Assembly (NCBI GenBank): GCA_027694045.1
Contig: JAQEWB010000012.1
Location: 10,408 to 74,407 of the forward strand
DNA: 64,000 bases
Origin: Bacillaceae bacterium OF18-1A
GTDB taxonomy: Bacteria; Bacillota; Bacilli; Bacillales; Bacillaceae_G
Direction of reading: 5' to 3'
Under the pieces are notes generated by a model. That model did not search any database, had not been told where the DNA came from, and was given only the letters and a program-made list of their open reading frames with translations. This document shows positions 40,262 to 48,550 of the stretch, one piece after another. Position 1 is the stretch's first letter. The number at the start of each line of letters is the position of its first letter. The position numbers and the translations under genes are program-made.

Positions 40262-40294
40262 AAAAAAAGAGCGCTAGTTAAGCGCTCTTCTTGT
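40262..40294. terminator. bidirectional terminator, sortase/thiT
   Basis: AAGAGCGCT / AGCGCTCTT hairpin between convergent stops, T-rich both ways. Confidence 0.8.
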
Positions 40295-40946
40295 TTGAAT
40301 TCAATTGATAAGCACCGATGCTTTTGAATAAGCGCGGTGAAGTAAGGAATAAAAATATAAGTAAAACTGTACATAGAATAAAGGAACCGAGCATTGTGCT
40401 GCCGTTTACGATTAATGAATATAGTACAGCTGATTGACCTTTCGGTGCATATTGACCAAAGAAAATAACACCGGCAATGAAGTGGCAGAAGTAGCGAGCA
40501 AAACTACCGATAAATGTAGCAAGGATAATGTAAAAAATTACTTTCTTTCCTTGGTTTTGTTTTGATGAAGGTTTGTCTTTACGGCTACCAAAACTTGATT
40601 GTTCTTCGCTATTTTCATTGGATGCTAGAAGTGCGTTTTGAATTGGACGATAGAATAAACCAGCAAATCCGATAAAAGCAAATGCAACGAAGTACTCAAT
40701 AAATGCTTGAACAGGTGTTAAAATGTAAGCATCTCCGACGACAATTTGTAGTAATCCCCAAATTAAGCCACCTAAGAAAGCCGTTTTGAATCCCCAGCGG
40801 TATGCGATAATAAAAATAGGAATCATAGCAAATGAGATAGAACCGCCTGTTGGAAGCTTGATTGATAATGGTAAAATGTCGATGATCAAGGCGAAGGCTG
40901 CAAGAATAGCAGATTCGATCATCGCTTGTAAATTGGTGTTACGCAT
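40278..40946 (-). CDS. thiT: ThiT, ECF thiamine transporter substrate-binding subunit
   Basis: 222 residues, six helices. FAMIPIFIIAYRWGFKTAFLGGLIWGLLQIVVGD near 37-70 (in parts) is the ThiT core, followed by ILTPVQAFIEYFVAFAFIGFAG and FARYFCHFIAGVIFF with the family's conserved aromatic and polar residues. A charged, low-complexity cytoplasmic insert (about 113-135, SNENSEEQSSFGSRKDKPSS) is odd for the family. Binds thiamine outside and works with shared EcfAA'T. ATG 40946 follows TAGGGGGAGACAAC. Controlled by the TPP riboswitch upstream. Confidence 0.88.
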   Translation of the reverse strand: MRNTNLQAMIESAILAAFALIIDILPLSIKLPTGGSISFAMIPIFIIAYRWGFKTAFLGGLIWGLLQIVVGDAYILTPVQAFIEYFVAFAFIGFAGLFYRPIQNALLASNENSEEQSSFGSRKDKPSSKQNQGKKVIFYIILATFIGSFARYFCHFIAGVIFFGQYAPKGQSAVLYSLIVNGSTMLGSFILCTVLLIFLFLTSPRLFKSIGAYQLNSNKKSA

Positions 40947-41044
40947 GTTGTCTCCCCCTAAATCCAAGTTGTACAAAAAAGAATAGGTATCATAGGAGGA
41001 TACGAAATACGTAAATAAAAAAGAGGTATGTATTTCGGACGTTT

Positions 41045-41133
41045 GCACAATCCCTGCGTTAGCATTAACTAACAGGTTCGAAGGGTCGGAACGAAGTGTT
41101 CCCTCTCAGCGGCATGGCTCCCCCTGTGATAAC
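41045..41133 (-). ncRNA. TPP riboswitch (THI element)
   Basis: On the minus strand: CAGGGGGAGCCATGCC, GCTGAGAGGGAACAC, GACCCTTCGAACCTGTTAG, TTAATGCTAACGCAGGGA. The two conserved sensor blocks (GCTGAGA and GACCCTT.GAACCTG) and the closing AGGGGG/CAGGGA parts are all present. About 100 bases to thiT hold the expression platform: CGAAATAC / GTATTTCG and GTATC / GATAC hairpins followed by T runs. Confidence 0.95.
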
Positions 41134-41280
41134 GAAATTCTTTATTTGTTATTGTTTATTGTAAGCTAAATGGATGAGAATGGCAAACGAATGTAGTATG
41201 ACAATTATTGAAATATAATTGTAGCAAAATGTTAATAAATATGAAGCGAAAAGGTATAGTATATGAGAAATAGAGTGTGC

Positions 41281-41306
41281 TATAATTTATCTGAAAATAA
41301 TTATCA
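41281..41306 (+). promoter_or_regulatory. feoAB promoter -10 with overlapping Fur box
   Basis: Extended -10 TGCTATAAT (hexamer 41281-41286), then TGAAAATAATTATCA at 41292-41306, matching the TGATAATNATTATCA Fur box at 14 of 15 positions. A repressor here would block the start site, so iron limitation should induce feoAB. Confidence 0.85.
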
Positions 41307-41327
41307 TTCTCTTCTGGGGGGAAGGTT

Positions 41328-41555
41328 ATGAGCTTAGTAGATATTAAAATTGGTGAGAAAGTGTTAGTGAAAAGTATTCAGTCGTTAGATCATTTATTAA
41401 AGAGAAGACTGGCTGCTTTCGGTCTTTCTGAAGGAAGCGAACTTCGTATGCAACAGAAAGCGATGTTTAAAGGTCCTTGTACATTGGAGTGTCGTGGACA
41501 GTTAATTAGTATTCGTCATTGTGACGCGAAAATGATAAAGGTGGAATTAGCGTGA
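41328..41555 (+). CDS. feoA: FeoA, ferrous iron transport accessory protein
   Basis: 75 residues, SH3-like FeoA domain: LKRRLAAFGLSEGSELRMQQKAMFKGP. Cytoplasmic partner of FeoB. GGGGGAAGG ribosome site. Stop overlaps the feoB GTG by four bases. Confidence 0.93.
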   Translation: MSLVDIKIGEKVLVKSIQSLDHLLKRRLAAFGLSEGSELRMQQKAMFKGPCTLECRGQLISIRHCDAKMIKVELA

Positions 41556-43540
41556 ATAAGGTTGCTTTGCTAGGGAATCCGAATACAGGGAAAACATCAT
41601 TATTTAATGCACTCACTGGTTCTTATGAATATGTAGGGAATTGGAGCGGTGTAACAGTAGAAAAGAAGGTTGGTAAATTAAAAGGTAAGCAAGGAACATT
41701 AATTGATTTACCAGGCGTATATGATTTAAATCCAGTTTCACGTGATGAAGGTGTTGTTACAAACTTTCTATTAACAGACGAATTTCATCATATGTTAAAT
41801 ATAGTGGATTCTTCGCAATTTGAGAGGAATATGCATTTAACATTACAATTACTTGAATTTGGTAAGCCAGTTTCAATCGGTTTAAATATGGTTGATGTGG
41901 CAAAGCAAAGAGGAATTGTAATCGACGTAAAACGATTATCAGAACTATTAGGTGTAACAGTCGTTCCGGTCGTTGCAAGAACTGGAAAAGGCTGTGAAGA
42001 ATTACTTGCTACTCTTCATGAAGAGAAACAAAAAGAGAGAAAGCCATTCATTATTTCATATGGTTTACAAATGGATGAAGGGATTGCTGAGGTAATCGCT
42101 CTTTTAGAGAAAGCGAATTATGAACATCCAAGATGGTTAGCCCTTCAATTTTTCAGTAATAACGAAGTTGTAGAAAAAGAAATGAAAGCATTACCAATTT
42201 ATAAGGAACTCAGTGCTATTCGTTCTCGCTTAGCAGAAAAACTTGATTGTACGTTAGAGGAGCACATTTACAAAACTCGTGAAGCGTATATTGAAAAGTT
42301 AAAAACAAATGTTATGAAACATGAGAAAGAAGGAAAAATTCCTTTTTCGGAAAAAGTTGATAAGTTAATTACACATAAAATTTTAGGACTTCCAATCTTT
42401 TTAGCAGTTATGTTTTTTATTTTTCAGGTTACGTTTACGTGGATTGGGACACCTCTATCTGATATGTTAGATGAATTTTTTGGCGGACAGCTTACGGATT
42501 GGGTGACAGCTGGACTTACAAGTGTCGGAGCTTCTGACTTTATTCAAGCGCTCGTTACGGAAGGTATTATCGCCGGTGTTGGTGCTGTATTAGTATTCGT
42601 CCCGCAAATCTTTGCACTATTCTTTTTCATTTCATTATTAGAAGACTCGGGATATATGGCACGAATTGCAGTTGTTATGGATAGAATTATGGAGTTCTTC
42701 GGCTTAAACGGAAAAGCCTTCATTCCGATGATTATCGGATTTGGATGTAATGTTCCAGGCATTATGGCAGCGAGAACAATTGAACAAGAGAAAGAACGTT
42801 TACTTACCATTTTAGTAACACCATTTATGTCTTGTTCTGCACGTTTACCTGTATATGCATTATTCGCAGGAGTATTCTTCCCGCATAGTCAGGCGACTGT
42901 TGTATTTTCTTTATATGTGGCTGGTATTGTTCTTGCTCTATTAGTTACAAAAATTATGTCTCTTACGATTTTAAAAGCGGAAAAATCTATTTTTGTAATT
43001 GAATTACCTCCTTACCGTGTACCACAAGCAAAAACATTGTGGTTAAGCACATGGGAGAAAGGGAAAGGTTTTGTTCGTAAAGCTGGTACATTTATCTTTG
43101 GTGGTTCGGTTATCATTTGGTTATTAAATTATGCAGGTCCATCAGGATTTGGTGTTGATATGGGAGATAGTTACTTAGCGATGATCGGCGGGGTAATCGC
43201 ACCGTTATTTGCACCACTTGGCTTTGGAACGTGGCAAGCTGCAGCATCTCTTTTAACAGGATTTTTAGCAAAAGAAGTTGTCGTTTCTACAATGGCAATT
43301 ATTTATGCGGTGAAAGAAGATGTGCTTGGAAATGTAATGGGAGCACATTATACGGCATTATCAGCGTATGCATTTATGTTCTTTATTTTATTATACGTTC
43401 CGTGTTTAGCGACAGTAGCTGTTATTAAACGCGAAACGGGATCAGCAAAATGGACGATTTTCTCAGTCGTTTATCCGCTCGTTGTTGCTTATGTATTAAC
43501 GTTTATTATATACCAAGTTGGATCTTTACTCGGATTCTAA
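41552..43540 (+). CDS. feoB: FeoB, ferrous iron permease
   Basis: 662 residues. N-terminal G domain: G1 GNPNTGKTS near 8, GNWSGVTVEKK near 30, G3 DLPGVYDL near 52, G4 NMVD near 112. Helical membrane domain with Gate motifs FIPMIIGFGCNVPGIMAARTI near 390 and TPFMSCSARLPVYALFA near 428, both with the expected cysteines. Imports Fe2+. GTG start coupled to feoA. Confidence 0.95.
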   Translation: MNKVALLGNPNTGKTSLFNALTGSYEYVGNWSGVTVEKKVGKLKGKQGTLIDLPGVYDLNPVSRDEGVVTNFLLTDEFHHMLNIVDSSQFERNMHLTLQLLEFGKPVSIGLNMVDVAKQRGIVIDVKRLSELLGVTVVPVVARTGKGCEELLATLHEEKQKERKPFIISYGLQMDEGIAEVIALLEKANYEHPRWLALQFFSNNEVVEKEMKALPIYKELSAIRSRLAEKLDCTLEEHIYKTREAYIEKLKTNVMKHEKEGKIPFSEKVDKLITHKILGLPIFLAVMFFIFQVTFTWIGTPLSDMLDEFFGGQLTDWVTAGLTSVGASDFIQALVTEGIIAGVGAVLVFVPQIFALFFFISLLEDSGYMARIAVVMDRIMEFFGLNGKAFIPMIIGFGCNVPGIMAARTIEQEKERLLTILVTPFMSCSARLPVYALFAGVFFPHSQATVVFSLYVAGIVLALLVTKIMSLTILKAEKSIFVIELPPYRVPQAKTLWLSTWEKGKGFVRKAGTFIFGGSVIIWLLNYAGPSGFGVDMGDSYLAMIGGVIAPLFAPLGFGTWQAAASLLTGFLAKEVVVSTMAIIYAVKEDVLGNVMGAHYTALSAYAFMFFILLYVPCLATVAVIKRETGSAKWTIFSVVYPLVVAYVLTFIIYQVGSLLGF

Positions 43541-43553
43541 AAGGAGATGTGTA

Positions 43554-43724
43554 ATGATGGTCAATGTTATAATTGGAGCTATCATTTTTGGTTATGCAGC
43601 ATATACGTTAGTTAATTTTGTAAAGAGAAGTAAAAAAGGAAAATGCGCAGCATGTTCTTTAAATAAGTCATGTCAGTCGCAAACTTGTAGTCCGGATATG
43701 GAGCAAATTGCTCATAATAAATAG
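43554..43724 (+). CDS. FeoB-associated Cys-rich membrane protein
   Basis: 56 residues. One helix (VNVIIGAIIFGYAAYTLVNF), basic stretch KRSKKGK, then CAACSLNKSC and QTCSP. This size, position and cysteine pattern match the small FeoB-associated protein family (FeoC-like place, unrelated sequence). AAGGAGATGTGTA before ATG, 13 bases after feoB. Confidence 0.85.
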   Translation: MMVNVIIGAIIFGYAAYTLVNFVKRSKKGKCAACSLNKSCQSQTCSPDMEQIAHNK

Positions 43725-43733
43725 AGAATGAAC

Positions 43734-43784
43734 TGCACCTTCAATTGTTAGACACAGTCTAACAATTGAAGGTGCATTTTTTGT
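43734..43784 (+). terminator. feo operon terminator
   Basis: Nineteen-base stem TGCACCTTCAATTGTTAGA / TCTAACAATTGAAGGTGCA with a T run. Confidence 0.93.
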
Positions 43785-43794
43785 ATATTTACTA

Positions 43795-43895
43795 TCAAGT
43801 GAAAAAGTAGAGAAATATACTTTTCTTCTCTTTCGTAGCAGAGCAACCTCAGCACGAAATTCCAAGCATCTTTCCACTCATTCATTATGCGTTTC
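43795..43895 (-). pseudogene. DUF3967-like C-terminal relic 2
   Basis: On the minus strand the text reads SIETHNE, stop, VERCLEFRAEVALLRKRRK. It parallels relic 1 ([27 protein letters not shown]) with a TGA in place of an Arg codon and an internal deletion of about 22 codons. Confidence 0.55.
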
Positions 43896-44200
43896 TATAC
43901 TTGTTTTGTTTTCTTTGCTAGTGCAAACTTCAAAAAAGTTACAAGTAGGAGGAGGAGCGGTATTCCCTGAATAAAGAGAAATCCTCCCAAAAAATCAAGT
44001 GCAGTACTATATGGAGAGTCTGTTGCCATCGCACCTATAAATAAGGCCACTGGAATTGTGCATAGATTTACTCCTAAACTGCCCATTATGAATGTTAGAT
44101 TTTTATCCTTAGTTTGTGGTGAATCAGAATTGAATAATGAGAATACTGCAATGCCGATTATAAAATACAGTATTACATAAAGTTGATTAAGACACCCCAT
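43895..44200 (-). CDS. small membrane protein, unknown (101 residues)
   Basis: Three to four predicted helices (about 7-22, 35-57, 66-92: YVILYFIIGIAVFSLF, FIMGSLGVNLCTIPVALFIG, and a final leucine-rich one) ending in a lysine tail AKKTKQV. CGGAGGAATATT upstream of the ATG supports the start. No family recognised. Lies in a gene-poor, decaying stretch. Confidence 0.6.
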   Translation of the reverse strand: MGCLNQLYVILYFIIGIAVFSLFNSDSPQTKDKNLTFIMGSLGVNLCTIPVALFIGAMATDSPYSTALDFLGGFLFIQGIPLLLLLVTFLKFALAKKTKQV

Positions 44201-44389
44201 AATATTCCTCCGTTATCCTAATTGTACCATTAGCAAGGACAATTCTGTGTGAATTTGGATGTATAGGATATTCATATAAAGTTAACATAACAAAACATTA
44301 TTGATAGTAAGAAAAAAGTGGATACCTATTCTTACAAGGAGTCCATTCTTTCTTTTTCTACAACTCTATTTATATAAATTCCTCTCCTG

Positions 44390-44472
44390 ACTGGCGGTAC
44401 CTTTTCTTGCTATCATCAAAACTTCTACCACAGCTTTTTCTTCTCTTGTGCAACTGCTACTTCATAACGATA
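44390..44472 (-). pseudogene. DUF3967-like C-terminal relic 3
   Basis: Minus-strand text YRYEVAVAQEKKKLW, stop, KF aligns with [19 protein letters not shown] of relic 1, with TGG changed to TAG. The rest of 44201-44545 shows no gene. Confidence 0.5.
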
Positions 44473-44479
44473 TGTATAT

Positions 44480-44514
44480 AAAAAGTGAAGGGAGTAATCC
44501 CTTCACTTTTTGAA
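44480..44514. terminator. terminator
   Basis: AAAAGTGAAGGGA / TCCCTTCACTTTT hairpin with T-rich exits; serves the 115-residue minus-strand gene. Confidence 0.8.
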
Positions 44515-44545
44515 AAATATGTAATTTCTGAATGGAAAACTAATA

Positions 44546-44893
44546 CTAGTTTTTATGATAGCCGTTTGCTAAATAAACATAGATCATACCGATTGGAGCA
44601 ATAATTGGGCTGAATGTAAACAGTAGAAATATTTTAATTATCTTCCAACCCAGCATAACCAGTAAGGGTAAAGTAATTGCTATCCCATCCATCATAGTGT
44701 TAGCAAGGTCATCCCATACAATCGTTGCAAAAGGAAATAAAACACATGCTAATAAAGTATGTATTGTAAATAATGGTGTGCTAAATGATACGTTAAACAA
44801 AATAATACCTGTAAGAACAACAGAAATAATATATGATTTCACTAAATATTGAGTCTCAACGCCACTTAGCATTTTTTTTATAAAGTTTACCAA
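44546..44893 (-). CDS. membrane protein, unknown (115 residues)
   Basis: Three to four helices (about 18-37, 40-60, 70-84, 87-108). No motif recognised; ends YLANGYHKN. AAGGAGAGATTACATTG before the ATG fits a real gene. The upstream region has a direct repeat at 44922 and 44953 that may regulate it. Confidence 0.6.
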   Translation of the reverse strand: MVNFIKKMLSGVETQYLVKSYIISVVLTGIILFNVSFSTPLFTIHTLLACVLFPFATIVWDDLANTMMDGIAITLPLLVMLGWKIIKIFLLFTFSPIIAPIGMIYVYLANGYHKN

Positions 44894-44921
44894 TGTAATC
44901 TCTCCTTTCTTTAATAATTTA

Positions 44922-44968
44922 AAAATCTCAACTTCATATATTTAATGAATTGAAAATCTTAACTTCAT
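44922..44968. promoter_or_regulatory. direct repeat AAAATCT(C/T)AACTTCAT, 31-base period
   Basis: Sixteen-base motif at 44922-44937 and 44953-44968 differing at one position, three helical turns apart, upstream of the 115-residue gene. Candidate binding sites. The rest of 44969-45437 is very A/T-rich with no supported gene. Confidence 0.35.
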
Positions 44969-45450
44969 TATATTAATATATCATTCAATGAAAATAAAGT
45001 GTTTTTTTACTTATTCTATCTTTTTTATTCTGTTTTTGTAAGATTAATAAAAAACAAAATAAAATAGGGAAAAAGGTATGCTTTTTTGCCTATTTTATAG
45101 TTTATTGAAATCCACTCATCAGAACATTCACTATGTCATATTGCTACAATAAAATATAATAATAGAAAAATACAACCTCTATTCCAAAATTACTTGCATC
45201 TCGACTGAACATTTTTTTCTTGTTTATTTATTTTTTGTAATCGCTCACGCAATAAACTAAAAATTCTTGTTTGGAAGCACAATAGTTTTTGGATGCACTA
45301 CCGAAAATTGGAAATAAGGGGAGTTAAGTGGCGGGACGTGTTTTATGCAGAAGAATAAAGTTTTTTCACATAATTAATCTAAAGGTATATATTGATTTAA
45401 TGTTTTTGTATATAATAGGTGAGTTAAAAAAATCATAAGAGGTGTTAGGT

Positions 45451-46077
45451 GTGAAAAAGACAGGGGTATTATTTCTTCTTATTTCTTGTTTAATGTTAGC
45501 TGCTTGTGGAAATGTTGAAAAAACAGCAAGTGAATCACAAGGAGAGAAAGAGACACAGAAATCGGATAAACAGGATACTGCACAAGAAGTAAAAGAGACG
45601 CAGAAATCGGATGAACAGGATGCTGCACAAGAAGTAAAAGAGACGCAGAAATCGGATGAACAGGATAACGTACAAGAAGTAAAAGAGACGCAGAAATCGG
45701 ATAAACAGGATAACGTACAAAAAGTAAAAGAAACGCAGGAAGAAAATAATGAGGCAAGTGATCTAAACGTGCCTGCTCAAAAGAAAGAGAACCTTCCTGA
45801 AAAACAAAATATTGTACTGCAAAATTTACAAATAAACTGTAATGAATATGATAAGGAATTTACATTACGTGCTGGGGATAAAATTGATAAGTTGCTGATC
45901 GAGAGCATAACAAACGATGAGATGGTTGTTAAATATGATAATGGTGAAAAAAAACCGTTTCAATTGGGAGACGGTGTTTCAGTTAAAATGAATGCTGGAT
46001 CTTATACTATCACACTAACAGATATCCGAGACGGACATGTTACAGCGTATGTCCTTGATACGAAATGTTTTCAATAA
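45451..46077 (+). CDS. lipoprotein with 15-residue tandem repeats
   Basis: 208 residues. Signal with lipobox LMLAAC (Cys about residue 19). Residues 30-100 are four to five copies of a 15-residue unit like VKETQKSDEQDAAQE, highly charged. A C-terminal domain (about 118-208) has beta-strand character: EFTLRAGDKIDKLLIES, MVVKYDNGEKKPFQLGD, YTITLTDIRDGHVTAYVL. GTG at 45451 fits AGAGGTG. Surface-anchored; function unknown. Confidence 0.8.
   Translation: MKKTGVLFLLISCLMLAACGNVEKTASESQGEKETQKSDKQDTAQEVKETQKSDEQDAAQEVKETQKSDEQDNVQEVKETQKSDKQDNVQKVKETQEENNEASDLNVPAQKKENLPEKQNIVLQNLQINCNEYDKEFTLRAGDKIDKLLIESITNDEMVVKYDNGEKKPFQLGDGVSVKMNAGSYTITLTDIRDGHVTAYVLDTKCFQ
45548..45745 (+). repeat. 45-bp in-frame tandem repeat
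   Basis: Unit begins AAAGAGACGCAGAAATCGGA and recurs every 45 bases about four times, with a partial fifth. Differences are at a few codons (GATGAACAG/GATAAACAG, GCTGCA/AACGTA). Copy number is likely to vary between strains. Confidence 0.85.
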
Positions 46078-46079
46078 TA

Positions 46080-46122
46080 AAAAGGCAATGATGTGGACTT
46101 TAACCCGTCATTGTCTTTTTTT
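46080..46122 (+). terminator. lipoprotein gene terminator
   Basis: AGGCAATGA / TCATTGTCT stem followed by a long T run. Confidence 0.8.
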
Positions 46123-46191
46123 ATTATTCTCTTTCTAACAGAGAATAAGTCCTACTCTTTCTAGGGCTTCACGCTTTAATCCCCTTCCTTT

Positions 46192-46480
46192 TTACCAGAA
46201 CTTCCACCATGGCTTTTTCTTCTGTTTCGTTGCCGCAACCTCATCCCGAAATTCCTGCATTAATCTCTTCGTTTCCTGTATCTCACGTAGTGTTTTTACA
46301 AGCGTCTCATCTCGGGCTTCCAATCGTTTTTCCACCCGTTCATTATGTGCTTCTACACTTACCTTGATTCATTTCTTGCAGCATAACGCTGTACTGTTCC
46401 TGTAATTGTTGTTTAATGTGGAATGACACTAAATCCGTTTTCTCAGGTTCTTCTTTAATTAGATTTGGGTTAACTTTTTC
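46192..46480 (-). pseudogene. DUF3967-like protein, frameshifted and truncated (relic 1)
   Basis: Minus-strand text [26 protein letters not shown], then a one-base shift into [54 protein letters not shown] and stop. The coiled C-terminus ending in KKKPWWKFW is what I recall of DUF3967 proteins, which carry an N-terminal MerR-type domain. That N-terminal half is gone where the IS remnant starts. Confidence 0.7.
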
Positions 46481-46481
46481 T

Positions 46482-46980
46482 ATGGCTAAATTTACAGCTG
46501 ATGAAAAAATACAAATCGTTCTACGTTATTTGAACGGAAATGAAAGTTATCGAGAAATCGGTAAAGCGATCCGGTATAAGTGGCACAATCATTTTGAATT
46601 GGGTAAACCAATCTAAACAGAATGGTGTGGAAGCTTTTCTAAAACGATGTACAAATTACACACAACAATTTAAACTAGACGTACTAAATTTTATGATTGA
46701 AAACGGTATGTCCTTATTTGAGACAGCAGCTATCTTTAACATTCCTGCCCCTTCAACGATTTCTATTTGGAAAAAACAACTCAAAGCGCAAGGAATTGAT
46801 GCCCTTCAATCTAAGAAAAAGAGGCGTCCATCCATGAAAAAAGATTCAAATAAATAAGTAAAACAAACTTTAGCTGAAGAGTCAGTCGAAGCACTTGAAG
46901 CACGTATTAAACAGCTTGAAATGGAAAATGAGTACTTAAAAAGGTTGAATGCCTTAGTTCAAAACAAGGGAAAATCACGA
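46482..46980 (+). pseudogene. IS3-family transposase OrfA, disrupted
   Basis: MAKFTADEKIQIVLRYLNGN starts the helix-turn-helix protein; a frameshift near 46575 moves into ILNWVNQSKQNGVEAFLKR, then FKLDVLNFMIENGMSLFETA and IWKKQLKAQGIDAL. A TAA at 46855 interrupts, after which LAEESVEALEARIKQLEMEN (leucine zipper) continues in frame. Confidence 0.8.
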
Positions 46981-46984
46981 AACA

Positions 46985-47825
46985 AGACAAAGCGCAAGTC
47001 GTCTATGAATTAAGGCGTAAATATTCGGTGAAGGCACTCGTGGAACTAGCTACTATTCTACGAAGCACGTATTATGATTTAGTAAAGAAAATGAATCGCC
47101 CAGATGTAGATGCCGATTTGAAAGCTGAGATCAAAGTGATTTATGAGGAGAATGAAGGTCATTATGGCTACCGTTGCATTCGTGATGAGTTAACGAATCG
47201 TGGTCAGAAAGTGAATCACAAAAAGGTACAACGTGTTATGAAGAACTTGGATTAAAGTGTGTTGTGTGTATGAAGAAATATAAATCTTATAAAGGAAAAG
47301 TCGGTAAAATTGCACCCAATATTTTAGAGCGGAATTTTTATGCAGATGCACCGAATCAAAAATGGGTAACAGACATCACAGAGTTTAAATTGTTTGGAGA
47401 AAAACTGTATGTATCACCTGTATAATGGTGAAATTATTGCCTATACAATGGGTTCTAAATCGACGTATTCACGTATTTCAGAGATGTTAGAGAAAGTATT
47501 AGAACGTTTACCTGAAAACCACCAGCTACTGATGCATTCGGATCAAGGATGACATTATCAAATGAGACAGTACGTCCGTACACTTGAATCAAAGGGTATC
47601 GTATAGAGTATGTCTCGAAAAGGAAACTGTTACGACAACGCAGTAATAGAGAATTTATTTGGAATCATGAAGTCTGAGTTTCTCAACATAAAAGAGTTTG
47701 AAAGTGTAGAGCACTTCAAAATAGAATTAGAAAAATATATAGATTATTACAATACAAAACGGATAAAGGCAAAATTAAAAATGAGCCCGGTGCAATACCG
47801 GACTCACTTTTATCAAGCTGCCTAA
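46985..47825 (+). pseudogene. IS3-family transposase OrfB (DDE), disrupted
   Basis: Pieces in different frames: [35 protein letters not shown], then WVTDITEF (first Asp), HSDQG followed by TGA (second Asp region), a TAG after SKGIV, and NCYDNAVIENLFG (Glu) to the end SPVQYRTHFYQAA. All three DDE positions can be located, but the frame is broken at least four times. Confidence 0.85.
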
Positions 47826-47880
47826 TGAAATAACCGTGTCTAACTTTTAGGGGTCACTTCGAATTAGCAAAGCTTTTTTC

Positions 47881-48459
47881 TTACTTCTTAATTTTTACAA
47901 GTTGAGAAGCTTCTACACCATTTTTACCAGGGAATTCTTTACTTGGATCTTTATCGAATTTTAATATACCTACCGATTTTTCGTCCCCTTTTACATTGCC
48001 ATAAGTCGCATCATCAACAATTGCGAACATATCTGCATATGCACGGCCACTTCCGATAATTGTGTTGCCTTCATATTTTAATTTTGCTCCATCAATTGTA
48101 GTGTTTTCTACTTTCTCTTTTGCAAATAATACACCTTGCTCTGCTGTTACAGCTGGTAATTTATCAAGTGGTTTCGTGTTGTCTTTTTCATCGACCTTTT
48201 GTAGTAATTCTTTTTTAACAAGATCTTCACCAGTTTTTTTATCCATTACAAGAACCTTTTTATCATCTAATGTTGTCATTTTCATTTTATAGAAGTCTTT
48301 TTCCTTTACTTCTTTTTTATTTTTATCTGTAATTTGCTGAACTTGTTCTTCTGATCCGTACAGTACAAAACCGTTTGCTTTTTCTCCTAATAAAGAACAA
48401 CCTGATAATGCTCCGAATGAAATTGCTGCCGCTAACCCGATACCTAGTAATTTTTTCAT
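47881..48459 (-). CDS. lipoprotein, unknown (192 residues), under operator copy 4
   Basis: Signal peptide with lipobox LSGC (Cys21). The mature part is lysine-rich and beta-rich: ANGFVLYGSEEQVQQI, YKMKMTTLDDKKVLVMDKK, a central AVTAEQGVLFAKEKV, and a C-terminal GSGRAYADMFAIVDDATYG and KFDKDPSKEFP. I recall a B. anthracis lipoprotein family of this size but cannot name it safely. AAAGGAGAAATTATC before ATG. Promoter module copy 4 drives it, linking it to the BceAB-type genes. Its stop is 22 bases from the IS remnant. Confidence 0.8.
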   Translation of the reverse strand: MKKLLGIGLAAAISFGALSGCSLLGEKANGFVLYGSEEQVQQITDKNKKEVKEKDFYKMKMTTLDDKKVLVMDKKTGEDLVKKELLQKVDEKDNTKPLDKLPAVTAEQGVLFAKEKVENTTIDGAKLKYEGNTIIGSGRAYADMFAIVDDATYGNVKGDEKSVGILKFDKDPSKEFPGKNGVEASQLVKIKK

Positions 48460-48550
48460 GATAATTTCTCCTTTATATATGGTTTATAGTAAATACAGTT
48501 TTTGTATTAGTTCTTACATTATGAGAAGCTCGTTTGTTGCTTCTGGTATT

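Larger units (their letters stand above)
46481..47858 (+). mobile_element. IS3-family (IS150 group) insertion sequence remnant
   Basis: Broken orfA followed by broken orfB. The right end GTGTCTAACTTTTAGGGGTCA (47836-47856) is a typical terminal inverted repeat. The matching left end is absent: DUF3967-like text runs up to about 46480. Several stops and frameshifts make it inactive. Confidence 0.85.

Noticed and set aside
41048..41049. Extended thiT reading frame starting at 41048
   Set aside because: The extra 34 codons run towards the riboswitch aptamer; the ATG at 40946 has the ribosome site.
45548..45745. Tandem repeats considered as a CRISPR array
   Set aside because: Units are contiguous, in frame and without unique spacers; no cas genes in the window.
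45479..45757. Minus-strand repetitive open frame (leucine/isoleucine-rich) opposite the lipoprotein
   Set aside because: Its repeats are the complement of the 45-bp tandem repeat; no ribosome site, and the plus-strand lipoprotein explains the sequence.
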